Source: Sphingorhabdus wooponensis
GTDB lineage: Bacteria > Pseudomonadota > Alphaproteobacteria > Sphingomonadales > Sphingomonadaceae
NCBI RefSeq assembly: GCF_003933235.1
Contig: NZ_RWJI01000001.1
Coordinates: 874,001-938,000, forward strand
Direction of reading: 5' to 3'
Length of the DNA stretch: 64,000 nt
The stretch's first letter is position 1, and every line of letters begins with the position of its first letter. The position numbers and the translations under genes were made by a program. Of this stretch, positions 1 through 8,103 are shown in pieces. The notes beneath the pieces are model-generated. The model was given only the letters and a program-made list of their open reading frames with translations, did not search any database and was not told the origin of the DNA.

Positions 1-1420
1 CTTCGTCGCCACCGTCGTTAATAAGACGACGGATGGTGGCATCCACCCGCACGGCCTCAAAAACGCCAATTAGTCCCTGAAATCCAGTATTATCACATTC
101 GCCACAACCAACGGCCTGGTACATTGCTGTACCCTTGTCGAGCCCGAGCAAGGATGCCGCATTACCGTCCGCTTGAATAATTTCTCGACACGATGAGCAG
201 AGGCGGCGGACTAACCTTTGCGCGATCACGGCGCGCAGCGTCGACGCGAGCAGAAACGGCTCAACCTTCATATCACGGATACCTGTAATCGCCCCGACGG
301 CGTCATTCGCGTGCATAGTGGTTAGCACCAAATGTCCAGTCAAAGCTGCTTGGAAAGCGACTCGTGCCGTTTCACTGTTCCGAATTTCACTGACCATAAC
401 CACATCTGGATCCTGCAGTAGTATGGCGCGCAAACCGTTTACAAAAGTCACGCCTAGATTGGCACTAACCTCCGTCTGACCGATCCCTTCCACGGGATGT
501 TCAATGGGATCTTCGACTGTCAGTATGTTTCGGGTTCCGTCATTCAGACCCTTCAACCCAGCATATAGCGTTGTGGTTGTCCCTGACCCAGTTGGGCCAG
601 TTACCAGAATGACGCCATTCGGCTCGGAGAGCGCATCTCGCAATGTCCTCAGTGTGTCTGCCGACATCCCCGGCAGCTCAAGGGGAATATTTGCACTTTC
701 CTCGTTCACTATACACAGCACTATCCGCTCTCCAGCGCGGCTAGGCAATGTCGAAACGTGCACGTCGACCAGCTTTCCGGCAAGCGTCAGCCCAATCCGT
801 CCATCTTGTGGAATTCGATGCTCAGCGATGTCGAGCCGTGCCATGACTTTGATGCGGCGAACGATCATAGGCACGATATTGGCGGGTAAACGCAGGCACT
901 GCTTCAAAATACCATCAGTACGCGTCCGAACGACCAAGCCTGTTTCATAAGGTTCGACATGGATGTTGGACGCGCCCTGCCGCACAGCTTCCGCAATGAT
1001 GCCGTAGATTAGCCTGATCACGAGGGTATCATTAGCACTATGGGGCAGATCGTCTGCGCCGGGCAACATATCAGAAAATAAGTCGCTATTGCCCGCGGTA
1101 ATTGTTTCGACCATGGCGGAAGCCGAGCCATCCATTGCATATTGATCGGACAAATAACGGTCAAATGTTACGCTATCGGCGATTTCGACATCGGCGGGGA
1201 TCGCAAAATACCTGAGGACTCGTAGCAGCGTCAGGGGGTCGGCTCCCTCCCGCATGGCAACTACCATCCCACTTTCATTTACATTTCGCAGAACTATCCC
1301 ATAGGTTTTCGCAAAGCTTTGAGGCAGATCAATCAATGGGGGAGTTGGCGCCCTTGCTGCGGCTCCTCCGTCAACGATCGCTGGGTCAGCAACACTCGCG
1401 TCGCCTCGACGAACTATCAC
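1..1420 (-). CDS. GspE-like type II secretion ATPase paralogue, C-terminus off the window, Walker A lysine lost
   Basis: The minus strand is open for over 470 codons and aligns end to end with the GspE of the T2SS operon in this window: PLIDLP near the N-terminus, TVEDP Asp box, a His box, and a CxxC...CxxC zinc pair. No ATG lies at the expected N-terminus. A GTG at 1420 gives the same leader length as the intact GspE and is my start, with no convincing ribosome site. The P-loop reads GPTGSGTTTT instead of GPTGSGKTTT: codon 578-580 is ACA where the intact copy has AAG. The Walker B neighbourhood is also altered (MVSEIRNSET against MVGEIRDRET). GspE needs the P-loop lysine for ATP hydrolysis, so this copy is probably catalytically dead. 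It has no gsp neighbours in view. It may be a decaying duplicate or a retained pseudo-ATPase. Confidence 0.8.
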   Translation of the reverse strand, partial: MIVRRGDASVADPAIVDGGAAARAPTPPLIDLPQSFAKTYGIVLRNVNESGMVVAMREGADPLTLLRVLRYFAIPADVEIADSVTFDRYLSDQYAMDGSASAMVETITAGNSDLFSDMLPGADDLPHSANDTLVIRLIYGIIAEAVRQGASNIHVEPYETGLVVRTRTDGILKQCLRLPANIVPMIVRRIKVMARLDIAEHRIPQDGRIGLTLAGKLVDVHVSTLPSRAGERIVLCIVNEESANIPLELPGMSADTLRTLRDALSEPNGVILVTGPTGSGTTTTLYAGLKGLNDGTRNILTVEDPIEHPVEGIGQTEVSANLGVTFVNGLRAILLQDPDVVMVSEIRNSETARVAFQAALTGHLVLTTMHANDAVGAITGIRDMKVEPFLLASTLRAVIAQRLVRRLCSSCREIIQADGNAASLLGLDKGTAMYQAVGCGECDNTGFQGLIGVFEAVRVDATIRRLINDGGDE

Positions 1421-1498
1421 TGGCCGCCCATTTATTTTCAAAATATTACGGGGTGGAACGTCCGCACGTTGCAATCCGCTATCGATTGTCGGACGCTA

Positions 1499-1811
1499 AG
1501 CTTGGCTCGTAGTACTAACGGCAACGTCATTCGGTCCGACGTCTGCTAGAACCGGGTATCCGTACAGCGGCTGCTGTAGAACAAATGATCCTGCACAATT
1601 TTTGGTCTGGCATGCTTATTTTCCGCAACACATATAAACTTCCCGTAATAGGTAGCTGCGACGGTCCAGATAATAAGTTACCTGTCGTCTACGGTGCGAA
1701 TAGAAATGATCTGTGACATGGTGATGTTTATTATATTGCAGTTAGGAGAATATTTTGCGTCAATGATATGGCGCCGCGTAGTTTATCAACGTCTGTTCTT
1801 TACAACCCCAC
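1499..1811. other. Intergenic stretch without a supportable gene
   Basis: A stretch between the GspE-like gene and the terminator of the TPR gene. The frame of the GspE-like gene is closed by TAG at 1496-1498. A short open stretch lies upstream of that stop in the same frame but has no start codon and no recognisable homology. Nothing else is seen. Confidence 0.5.
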
Positions 1812-1838
1812 AAAAAAAAGGGCAGGCACATTGCCCAC
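1811..1838 (-). terminator. Rho-independent terminator of the TPR gene
   Basis: Read on the minus strand, a stem GGGCA / TGCCC with a 7-nt loop is followed directly by eight T residues. It lies about 40 bases past the stop codon of the small TPR gene and has the standard form of an intrinsic terminator. Confidence 0.75.
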
Positions 1839-1875
1839 CCCGTTTTAATTTGTGCAGTAATTCGGTGAATTTAAA

Positions 1876-2256
1876 TCAGCGCGACGCCATCCGCGTTTGT
1901 AAACCGGCATAAGCCATCTTTGCCGCATCCTTAGAATTCATTACACGACCGTCGGCAAGTACCAGTTCGACATTATCACGGCTATGCAAAGCAGCCTTGA
2001 ACAAAGTCGCCGCCTCTTCTGTTCGACCGGTGCGTGCGTAAGCCCGCCCAAGGTTGAGAAGCTTGGCAGGGTCGTGGCGGCTGATTTTCTCACTTCCGAG
2101 AATGTCAGTGATGGCGCGCTCATTATCACCACGCACGAGCGCTTCGTAACCGATCGATCCTACGGGATAAACTACTTCACTAGTAGCCGGCTCCTGCGCG
2201 TAGGAAGTTCCGCCGACCAAGGTGGCAATCAAAGCACCAATAACTTTCAGTTTCAT
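1876..2256 (-). CDS. Small secreted tetratricopeptide-repeat protein
   Basis: A 126-residue protein starting MKLKVIGALIATLVGG with a cleavable signal peptide ending near SYAQ, so it should be periplasmic. The mature part carries TPR-like helices (KLLNLGRAYARTGRTEEAATLF, about residues 65-85), usually a protein-protein interaction fold. A longer reading frame exists upstream. I chose this start because AGGAGAGATGCT gives a Shine-Dalgarno at proper distance and the signal peptide begins here. It is divergent from the TonB receptor gene to its right and has its own terminator. No specific function can be given. Confidence 0.75.
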   Translation of the reverse strand: MKLKVIGALIATLVGGTSYAQEPATSEVVYPVGSIGYEALVRGDNERAITDILGSEKISRHDPAKLLNLGRAYARTGRTEEAATLFKAALHSRDNVELVLADGRVMNSKDAAKMAYAGLQTRMASR

Positions 2257-2476
2257 AGCATCTCTCCTCATCTCTCCTTTGAATGTTACACTTATATGAC
2301 ACCACTGCAATATATTTGTAATATATTTGCCATTTTTCAAAAAGCGAAAAATTGTCATTCAAATCTAGAAATATTCCAGACACATAACTTCTATCAAAGT
2401 AGCGCAGTAAGTGCATCAAAGTGCCACCGATCTTCCCTAATTCCGCGCTGTAAACCTATGCAGGGAAGGTAAAAAA

Positions 2477-4690
2477 ATGCGTAAGATAACAGTGGTGCTT
2501 TTAGTCGGAGTCGCGGCCGGATCCGGGCCGGTTATGGCACAACAGAATATTGCGCCGATCAGCACCGGCTCCGATGAAACCGAAATCATTGTATTTGGCA
2601 AAGGCGAAACACGCCAAGTACAAGAGGTATCCAGCCAAGAGTTTCTAATACTCGCCCCGGGCACAAGTCCGTTGAAAGCGATTGAGAAGCTGCCAAGTGT
2701 CAATTTCCAATCTGCCGACCCGTTTGGCACATATGAATGGTCAAGTCGGGTGTCGATCCGCGGCTTTAACCAGAACCAACTCGGTTATACGCTTGATGGC
2801 ATCCCGTTGGGTGATTCAAGCTATGGTAACAACAACGGGTTGCATATCGGCCGCGCCATCATTTCCGAAAATATCGGTGTTACTCGAGTTTCGCAGGGAT
2901 CGGGATCAATCGGCACGCAAGCTACCAACAACCTTGGTGGAACCCTCGAGTTTTTCTCGGCTGATGTAACCGATGGTTTCGGCGTCGACGCCAACCTGAC
3001 ATATGGTTCGTCAAACACAATGCGCGCGTTTGGCCGCATCAATTTTGGTGAAGCTGGCGGTATGCGGGGGTTTCTTTCCGGCGTGTATCACAATGCCGAC
3101 AAATGGAAGGGCGGCGGCGAACAGCGCAGCATGCATTTAAACGCCAAGGCAGTTATTCCAGTGGGTGATGCGGAATTTGACGCCTATTTCTCTTACTCCG
3201 ACCGTGCAGAGCAGGATTATCAAGATCTATCGCTCGAGATGATCAATCGCCTTGGGTATGACCATGACAACTACTTTCCCGACTATGCCAAAGCGATCGC
3301 CGCGGCACGTGGCGTGTTCGTTGCACCCATCAATAACCTCGATGACAGTTATTATGATGCGTCTGGTCTCCGCAAAGACACGCTTGCTGCTTACGGGCTC
3401 ACCGCGCCGCTGGTCGATGGGGTAACCTTCAAGATCAAGGCATATTATCACGACAACACCGGTCAAGGCACGTGGGGTACACCTTATGTTGCAAGCCCGA
3501 ATGGCGTGCCAATGTCAGCGCGCACGACAGAATATGACATTCAGCGTGGCGGCGTATTCAGCTCGCTTAACGCTCAAGTTGGTGATCATGAAGTCACTCT
3601 TGGTGGGTGGTACGAGCATAATGATTTCACGCAAGCGCGTCGTTTTTATGCCTATGAGAGCAATACCAATCCTGGCCTTGACCACAGTAAGTTCCTGCGC
3701 AACCCATTTTTCACGCAGTGGTTGTTCGATTTCAATACTGATACGTTGCAATATTATGTGCAGGACAAAATCAATCTTGGCGATCTGACAATCAACCTCG
3801 GATGGAAGGGGTTTCAGGTTAACAATGAATCTGATCCACGCATTCAGGGTTCTTTGGCAGCCGGTAAAATCAAGTCGCAAGACTGGTTCCAGCCGCATGC
3901 CGGTGTTGCATACAAGCTGACCGATAAGACTGAACTCTTCGGCGGCTTCACGCAAGTTACCCGCGCGTTTGTGTCATCGGCAACAAGCGGACCATTTTCC
4001 ACGACGCAAGCTGGCTTCAATGCCTTGATTGCCCGCGGCCTCAAACCAGAAAGCTCAGATACCTTTGAACTTGGCGCACGCTATAATGACAATATTTTCA
4101 ATGGCGTTATCGGCGTTTATTATGTCAATTTCCGCAATCGTCTGCTTGGTGTACAAACTGGTGCAGGCATTGTGGGCAATCCGGCCATTCTTCAAAATGT
4201 CGGCAGCGTCCGCTCGATCGGCTTTGAGGCAGCCGGCGATTTACGCTTGGGCGGCGGCATGACACTATTTGCGTCATACAGCTACACTGGCGCAACATAT
4301 CGTGACAACGTCATTACCCCGACCGCAGTTATTGCCACCAAGGGCAAAGACGTAGTCGATACGCCAAAACATCTCCTGCGCGGCGAAATCGCTTATGACA
4401 GCGACGCATTTTTTGGACGCATCGGTGCCAACTATATGAGCAGGCGTTACTTCAACTATTTGAACGACCGCTCCGTACCCGGCCGTGTCCTTGTTGATGC
4501 CACCGCCGGTTATCGCTTTGATGCGGGGCTTCGCACCCCGCTTGAACTGCAGTTGAACGCCACAAACCTGTTCGGCAATGATTATGTCGCAACCATTGGT
4601 TCAAACGGCTTCGGCAACAGCGGCGACAATCAAACCTTACTTGCAGGCTCTCCGCGCCAATTATTTGTGACGTTGAAGGCGGGCTTCTAA
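2477..4690 (+). CDS. TonB-dependent outer-membrane receptor (paired with NPP phosphodiesterase)
   Basis: A 737-residue protein with a signal peptide (cleaved after VMAQ), a TonB-box-like TEIIVFG stretch, a plug domain (about residues 45-165, with VSIRGFNQNQ and YTLDGIPLGD) and a beta-barrel ending in an aromatic residue (LKAGF). It is an energised outer-membrane transporter. Its stop overlaps the start of the downstream phosphodiesterase as TAATG, so the two are probably translationally coupled. The substrate is likely a phosphoester or its hydrolysis product; this rests on the partner gene only. A purine-rich ribosome site (AGGGAAGG) precedes the ATG. Confidence 0.9.
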   Translation: MRKITVVLLVGVAAGSGPVMAQQNIAPISTGSDETEIIVFGKGETRQVQEVSSQEFLILAPGTSPLKAIEKLPSVNFQSADPFGTYEWSSRVSIRGFNQNQLGYTLDGIPLGDSSYGNNNGLHIGRAIISENIGVTRVSQGSGSIGTQATNNLGGTLEFFSADVTDGFGVDANLTYGSSNTMRAFGRINFGEAGGMRGFLSGVYHNADKWKGGGEQRSMHLNAKAVIPVGDAEFDAYFSYSDRAEQDYQDLSLEMINRLGYDHDNYFPDYAKAIAAARGVFVAPINNLDDSYYDASGLRKDTLAAYGLTAPLVDGVTFKIKAYYHDNTGQGTWGTPYVASPNGVPMSARTTEYDIQRGGVFSSLNAQVGDHEVTLGGWYEHNDFTQARRFYAYESNTNPGLDHSKFLRNPFFTQWLFDFNTDTLQYYVQDKINLGDLTINLGWKGFQVNNESDPRIQGSLAAGKIKSQDWFQPHAGVAYKLTDKTELFGGFTQVTRAFVSSATSGPFSTTQAGFNALIARGLKPESSDTFELGARYNDNIFNGVIGVYYVNFRNRLLGVQTGAGIVGNPAILQNVGSVRSIGFEAAGDLRLGGGMTLFASYSYTGATYRDNVITPTAVIATKGKDVVDTPKHLLRGEIAYDSDAFFGRIGANYMSRRYFNYLNDRSVPGRVLVDATAGYRFDAGLRTPLELQLNATNLFGNDYVATIGSNGFGNSGDNQTLLAGSPRQLFVTLKAGF

Positions 4691-6024
4691 TGAAATCTGC
4701 TTTGCTGATTGGCAGCGCGCTCCTCGTGAGCGCGCTGCCATCGGCGGCATCGGCCGAGCCGGTGCTGCTGATCTCGATTGATGGTTTGCAGCCAGCGGAC
4801 CTTTTGAAGTCTGAGGAGCGCGGAATACAGGTTCCCAACCTCAAACGATTCATCACAAATGGCACGTATGCTGAACGGGTAAAGGGCGTTCTTCCGACTG
4901 TTACCTATCCGAGCCATGCAACTTTGTTGACTGGCGTTGGCCCTGCAAAGCATGGGATAGTCGGTAATAACAGTTTCGACCCAATGCAGATCAACCAAAA
5001 CGGTTGGTATTGGTACGCCACCGACTTGAAGGTCCCGACCTTGTGGGATGCTGCTGCAAAGGCGGGACTGAGTTCGGCAAATGTACATTGGCCGATCAGT
5101 GTTCAAGCAAAAAATGTTACGTGGAACATCCCGCAGATTTGGCGCACCGGTCACAAGGATGACGCAAAGCTGCTAAAGGCACTGGCTACGCCGGACCTTA
5201 TTGAATCGCTTGAAACTGATCTTGGTAGCTATGCGCCCGGCATTGATGAAAGCATTGAGGCTGATGAAACCCGTGGTCGCTTTGCATCTGCTCTCATTTC
5301 CCGCGAAAAACCATATTTCACAACGGTTTATCTTACTGCTCTCGATCATGAGCAGCATGAAAAAGGTCCGGACACCGCCGCAGCCTATAATGTTCTCGCT
5401 CGAATTGATAAGGTGGTTGGGCAGATTGTTGCCGCGCAGATGGCATCCCACCCCGATAGCGTCATCGCCGTTGTATCCGACCATGGCTTTTCCAAGGTCG
5501 ACACTGAAATAAACCTGTACCGCGCGTTCATCGATGCCGGACTGATCGTGCTCGACAGCAACGGCAAAATCAATAGTTGGGAAGCTAGTCCGTGGAATTC
5601 AGGCGGATCGTCTGCCATCGTTTTGGCCCGTCCAGCCGACGCAGCGTTGAAAACCCGGGTGGCCCATCTGCTTGCTGGACTCCAGAAAGACCCAAAAAAC
5701 TGCATCACGGAAATCGCCGAGCGACCTGAAATAGCGCGTCTTGGGGGAAATCCGGAAGCTAGCTTTTATATTAGCTTTAGCCCAAATGCCTATGCGGGTG
5801 GTTTCAAGGGGCCGTCTGCCCCCTTGGTGAGCAGGTCAACAAGCAAGGGAATGCACGGGTACTTTCCCCATAGCCCGCTAATGCTATCAAGCTTCATGAT
5901 GATGGGCAAAGACATTGCAAATGGACGAAACCTTGGCGAAATCGATATGCGTGCGATTGCGCCGACACTTGCAAAAGCAATGGGCATTACGCTGCCGGAT
6001 GCAGAAATGGTGGCAGTGCGATAA
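4690..6024 (+). CDS. Secreted ectonucleotide pyrophosphatase/phosphodiesterase (NPP, alkaline phosphatase superfamily)
   Basis: A 444-residue protein with signal peptide (ends AASAEP). The metal and catalytic motifs of the NPP family are visible: ISIDGLQ (Asp31), PTVTYPSHATL with the presumed nucleophile Thr72, LDHEQHEKG for the second metal site, VSDHGF, and a C-terminal MHGYFPH histidine. These enzymes cleave phosphodiester or pyrophosphate bonds of nucleotides and related compounds in the periplasm or at the surface. The start is fused to the upstream TonB receptor stop (TAATG). Together they look like an uptake and hydrolysis pair for organic phosphate. The exact substrate cannot be told from sequence. 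Confidence 0.88.
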   Translation: MKSALLIGSALLVSALPSAASAEPVLLISIDGLQPADLLKSEERGIQVPNLKRFITNGTYAERVKGVLPTVTYPSHATLLTGVGPAKHGIVGNNSFDPMQINQNGWYWYATDLKVPTLWDAAAKAGLSSANVHWPISVQAKNVTWNIPQIWRTGHKDDAKLLKALATPDLIESLETDLGSYAPGIDESIEADETRGRFASALISREKPYFTTVYLTALDHEQHEKGPDTAAAYNVLARIDKVVGQIVAAQMASHPDSVIAVVSDHGFSKVDTEINLYRAFIDAGLIVLDSNGKINSWEASPWNSGGSSAIVLARPADAALKTRVAHLLAGLQKDPKNCITEIAERPEIARLGGNPEASFYISFSPNAYAGGFKGPSAPLVSRSTSKGMHGYFPHSPLMLSSFMMMGKDIANGRNLGEIDMRAIAPTLAKAMGITLPDAEMVAVR

Positions 6025-6055
6025 TTACATGCAACAAATTTGAATGGCAAAAAAT

Positions 6056-6073
6056 CTGTCATCCTGCTGCCAT
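6056..6073 (+). promoter_or_regulatory. Candidate PhoB box upstream of plcP-agt
   Basis: CTGTCAT-CCTG-CTGCCAT: two 7-mers with a 4-base spacer (11-base period), as in the PhoB box. The first half matches the consensus CTGTCAT exactly and the second differs at one base. It lies 55 bases before the preferred plcP start. A possible -10 (TCTAAG, about 6093) follows. plcP and agt are phosphate-starvation genes in other bacteria, which supports the call. Confidence 0.65.
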
Positions 6074-6083
6074 TTGCACGACC

Positions 6084-6111
6084 AACTCAAGGTCTAAGTC
6101 TTAGTTGAGTT
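6084..6111 (+). repeat. Nested palindrome in the plcP leader
   Basis: AACTCAA and TTGAGTT flank an inner CTAAG-T-CTTAG, giving an almost continuous stem just ahead of the plcP ribosome site. No T tract follows, so it does not look like a terminator. It could be an RNA hairpin in the leader or a binding site for a dimeric regulator. Confidence 0.5.
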
Positions 6112-6127
6112 ATGGGGGATGGATAAT

Positions 6128-7006
6128 ATGACCACTGCGAAGTTGAGCGATAATCTACTGTCGGAACGCCCTGCCGCATCGGGAAATCTTCCAACCTGGT
6201 TCGAAAAGCCGGAGCCTAGAAGTTTTCAACCCAAAATGCGCCTGCGGACGGTATGGATATCCGATGTCCATCTGGGCACTGCAGGTTGTCAGGCAGGGCT
6301 ACTGAGCGATTTTCTGCATTCGGTCGAATGCGAAACATTATATCTGGTCGGTGACATCGTTGATGGCTGGCGGCTGCGCAAGGGATGGTATTGGCCTGAC
6401 CAACATAACGAGGTCATCCGTCGGCTACTTAAAATGGCCCACCGCGGTACGCGCGTTATTTATATACCCGGCAATCATGACGAAATGTTCCGTGATTATG
6501 CTGGCCTAACTTTCGGTGGCATCGAAGTGCAGTTGGAGGCCATTCATACCACAGCAGACGGGCGGGCATTACTTATAACGCACGGTGACGCGTTTGACGG
6601 TATTGTTCTTTACGCCCGGTGGCTGGCGTTTCTCGGCGATCAGGCATATACGTTGTTGCTTAAGGCAAATGTCATTTTGAACGCCGTACGGCGCCGTTTT
6701 AACCTGCCCTATTGGTCGCTGTCATCCTATCTGAAAAAGCGGGTCAAAAACGCTGTTCAATATGTTGGGCAATATGAAGAAGTCGTCGCGCGCGAGGCAT
6801 CGATGCGGGGAGTGCAAGGTGTCGTCTGCGGCCACATCCATTGTGCCGAGATACGGCAGTTCGGCGATATCACTTATTACAATGACGGTGATTGGGTCGA
6901 AAGTTGCACAGCACTCACCGAGGCGAAAGATGGCACGATGTCGATAATCGACTGGGCCGCGCATGTGCGGGCAAAATCCGCGAAGTCAGCGATGGCCACA
7001 GCGTGA
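6128..7006 (+). CDS. plcP: PlcP-type phospholipase C (COG2908 metallophosphoesterase) for lipid remodelling
   Basis: A 292-residue calcineurin-fold phosphoesterase: WISDVHLG (Asp46, His48), VGDIVDGW (Asp76), PGNHDE (Asn116, His117), LITHGD and CGHIH. Family members are often labelled UDP-2,3-diacylglucosamine hydrolase. The variant placed before a family 4 glycosyltransferase is PlcP, which removes phospholipid head groups to give diacylglycerol under phosphate starvation. I prefer ATG 6128 over the ATG nine bases earlier because the G-rich ribosome site (GGGGGAT) is then properly spaced. It overlaps agt by GTGA and follows a Pho-box candidate. It carries no signal peptide, which fits an enzyme of the cytoplasmic face. 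An LpxH-like role is the alternative. Confidence 0.8.
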   Translation: MTTAKLSDNLLSERPAASGNLPTWFEKPEPRSFQPKMRLRTVWISDVHLGTAGCQAGLLSDFLHSVECETLYLVGDIVDGWRLRKGWYWPDQHNEVIRRLLKMAHRGTRVIYIPGNHDEMFRDYAGLTFGGIEVQLEAIHTTADGRALLITHGDAFDGIVLYARWLAFLGDQAYTLLLKANVILNAVRRRFNLPYWSLSSYLKKRVKNAVQYVGQYEEVVAREASMRGVQGVVCGHIHCAEIRQFGDITYYNDGDWVESCTALTEAKDGTMSIIDWAAHVRAKSAKSAMATA

Positions 7007-8076
7007 GGCTTGCCATAGCAACGGACGCTTGGTTGCCGCAGGTCAATGGCGTGGTCCGCACCATGACGGAAACCGTCAGCCGACTGACGGCGCGGGGCTT
7101 TGAGGTAGAAGTTGTTGCGCCCGACCGTTTTACCACCATCCCTTGCCCCGGATATTCGGAAATAAGGCTGGCGCTTGCGCCCCGTTTTGGCCTTCGAAAG
7201 GCGCTACACAGCTTTAACCCAGACATCGTTCACATCGTGACTGAGGGGCCAATTGGTTGGAGCGCACGGGCATGGTGCATAAAACACCATATTCCGTTCA
7301 CGACCGCCTTTCATACGAGATTTCCCGACTATGTGGCGGAACGGACGCCGTTTTCGTCAAACGCCATTTGGCCGATAATGCGGAAATTCCATAGCCGTTC
7401 CCACGCTGTGCTGACGGCGACGCAAAGCCTGCGTAACGAACTACATTCTCGTGGTATCGAGAGTACGCGGCTCTGGTCGCGCGGGATAGATCACGGACTT
7501 TTTCATCCCCGACACGCGATGCACCCGCAAATTGCCAATCTTCCGAAACCCGTTTTATTGTCAGTTGGTCGCGTCGCCGTTGAAAAGAACCTGAAAGCTT
7601 TTTTGGATGCAGACGTCGCGGGCACGAAAGTTATCGTCGGTGATGGCCCGGCGCGCGCCGGACTGGAGGCGCAATACCCAGATGCCTTATTCTTGGGGAC
7701 GAAGCGCGGCGCAGAACTTGCCAGCATATATGCGTCGGCCGACTTGTTTGTTTTTCCAAGCAAGACAGACACATTCGGGCTCGTCATCGTCGAAGCCCTC
7801 GCCTGTGGTTTACCGGTTGCCGGCTATCCTGTTCCCGGCCCAATCGACATTTTGGGCGTCGATGGGCGCAGCCCCGACGGGAGGTTATCAGAACCTGTCG
7901 GGTGCCTTCATGAAAACCTTGTTACGGCTATCAATCAATCGCTTAAAATGAGCAGGGCGAGCGCAGCACAATATGGCGCACAATTCTGCTGGGATGCATG
8001 CACCGACCAGTTTGTTGCCGGAGTTGAGGACGCCTTTATAAATACCCGCGAACAACGACAAGCCACCGCGGCGTAA
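7003..8076 (+). CDS. agt: Family 4 glycosyltransferase (Agt-like, diacylglycerol glycosyltransferase)
   Basis: A 357-residue GT-B glycosyltransferase. The N-terminal ATDAWLPQVNGVVRT is the acceptor-side glycine loop; the C-terminal half has LLSVGRVAVEKN and FPSKTDTFGLVIVEALACGLPV, the nucleotide-sugar E-x7-E region. The start is GTG in a GTGA overlap with the plcP stop; an upstream ATG in frame lies inside plcP and has no support. Next to PlcP, the likely reaction is transfer of a sugar to diacylglycerol, giving glycolipids that replace phospholipids when phosphate is scarce. This is known for plcP-agt of marine alphaproteobacteria. The sugar specificity cannot be read from sequence. A mannosyltransferase of similar fold is the alternative. 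Confidence 0.78.
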   Translation: MRLAIATDAWLPQVNGVVRTMTETVSRLTARGFEVEVVAPDRFTTIPCPGYSEIRLALAPRFGLRKALHSFNPDIVHIVTEGPIGWSARAWCIKHHIPFTTAFHTRFPDYVAERTPFSSNAIWPIMRKFHSRSHAVLTATQSLRNELHSRGIESTRLWSRGIDHGLFHPRHAMHPQIANLPKPVLLSVGRVAVEKNLKAFLDADVAGTKVIVGDGPARAGLEAQYPDALFLGTKRGAELASIYASADLFVFPSKTDTFGLVIVEALACGLPVAGYPVPGPIDILGVDGRSPDGRLSEPVGCLHENLVTAINQSLKMSRASAAQYGAQFCWDACTDQFVAGVEDAFINTREQRQATAA

Positions 8077-8103
8077 TGAAAGTGTGCTAAACTATGACGC
8101 GTC

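Noticed and set aside
504-950. Plus-strand open frame opposite the GspE-like gene
   Set aside because: It is the antisense shadow of a conserved ATPase. The same shadow exists opposite the intact gspE.
1499-1612. Open stretch in frame upstream of the GspE-like gene, interrupted by TAG
   Set aside because: It has no start codon and no recognisable homology to GspD or another T2SS protein; probably chance.
2285-2302. On the minus strand GTGTCAT-ATAA-GTGTAAC resembles a PhoB box ahead of the TPR gene
   Set aside because: It is only about 28 bases from the start codon, so a -10 element would fall on the ribosome site. Three mismatches remain. Not annotated as a site, but worth including in a matrix scan.
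2352-2369. TTGTCAT half-site before the first TonB receptor
   Set aside because: The second half (ATCTAGA) does not match and the distance to the start is over 100 bases.
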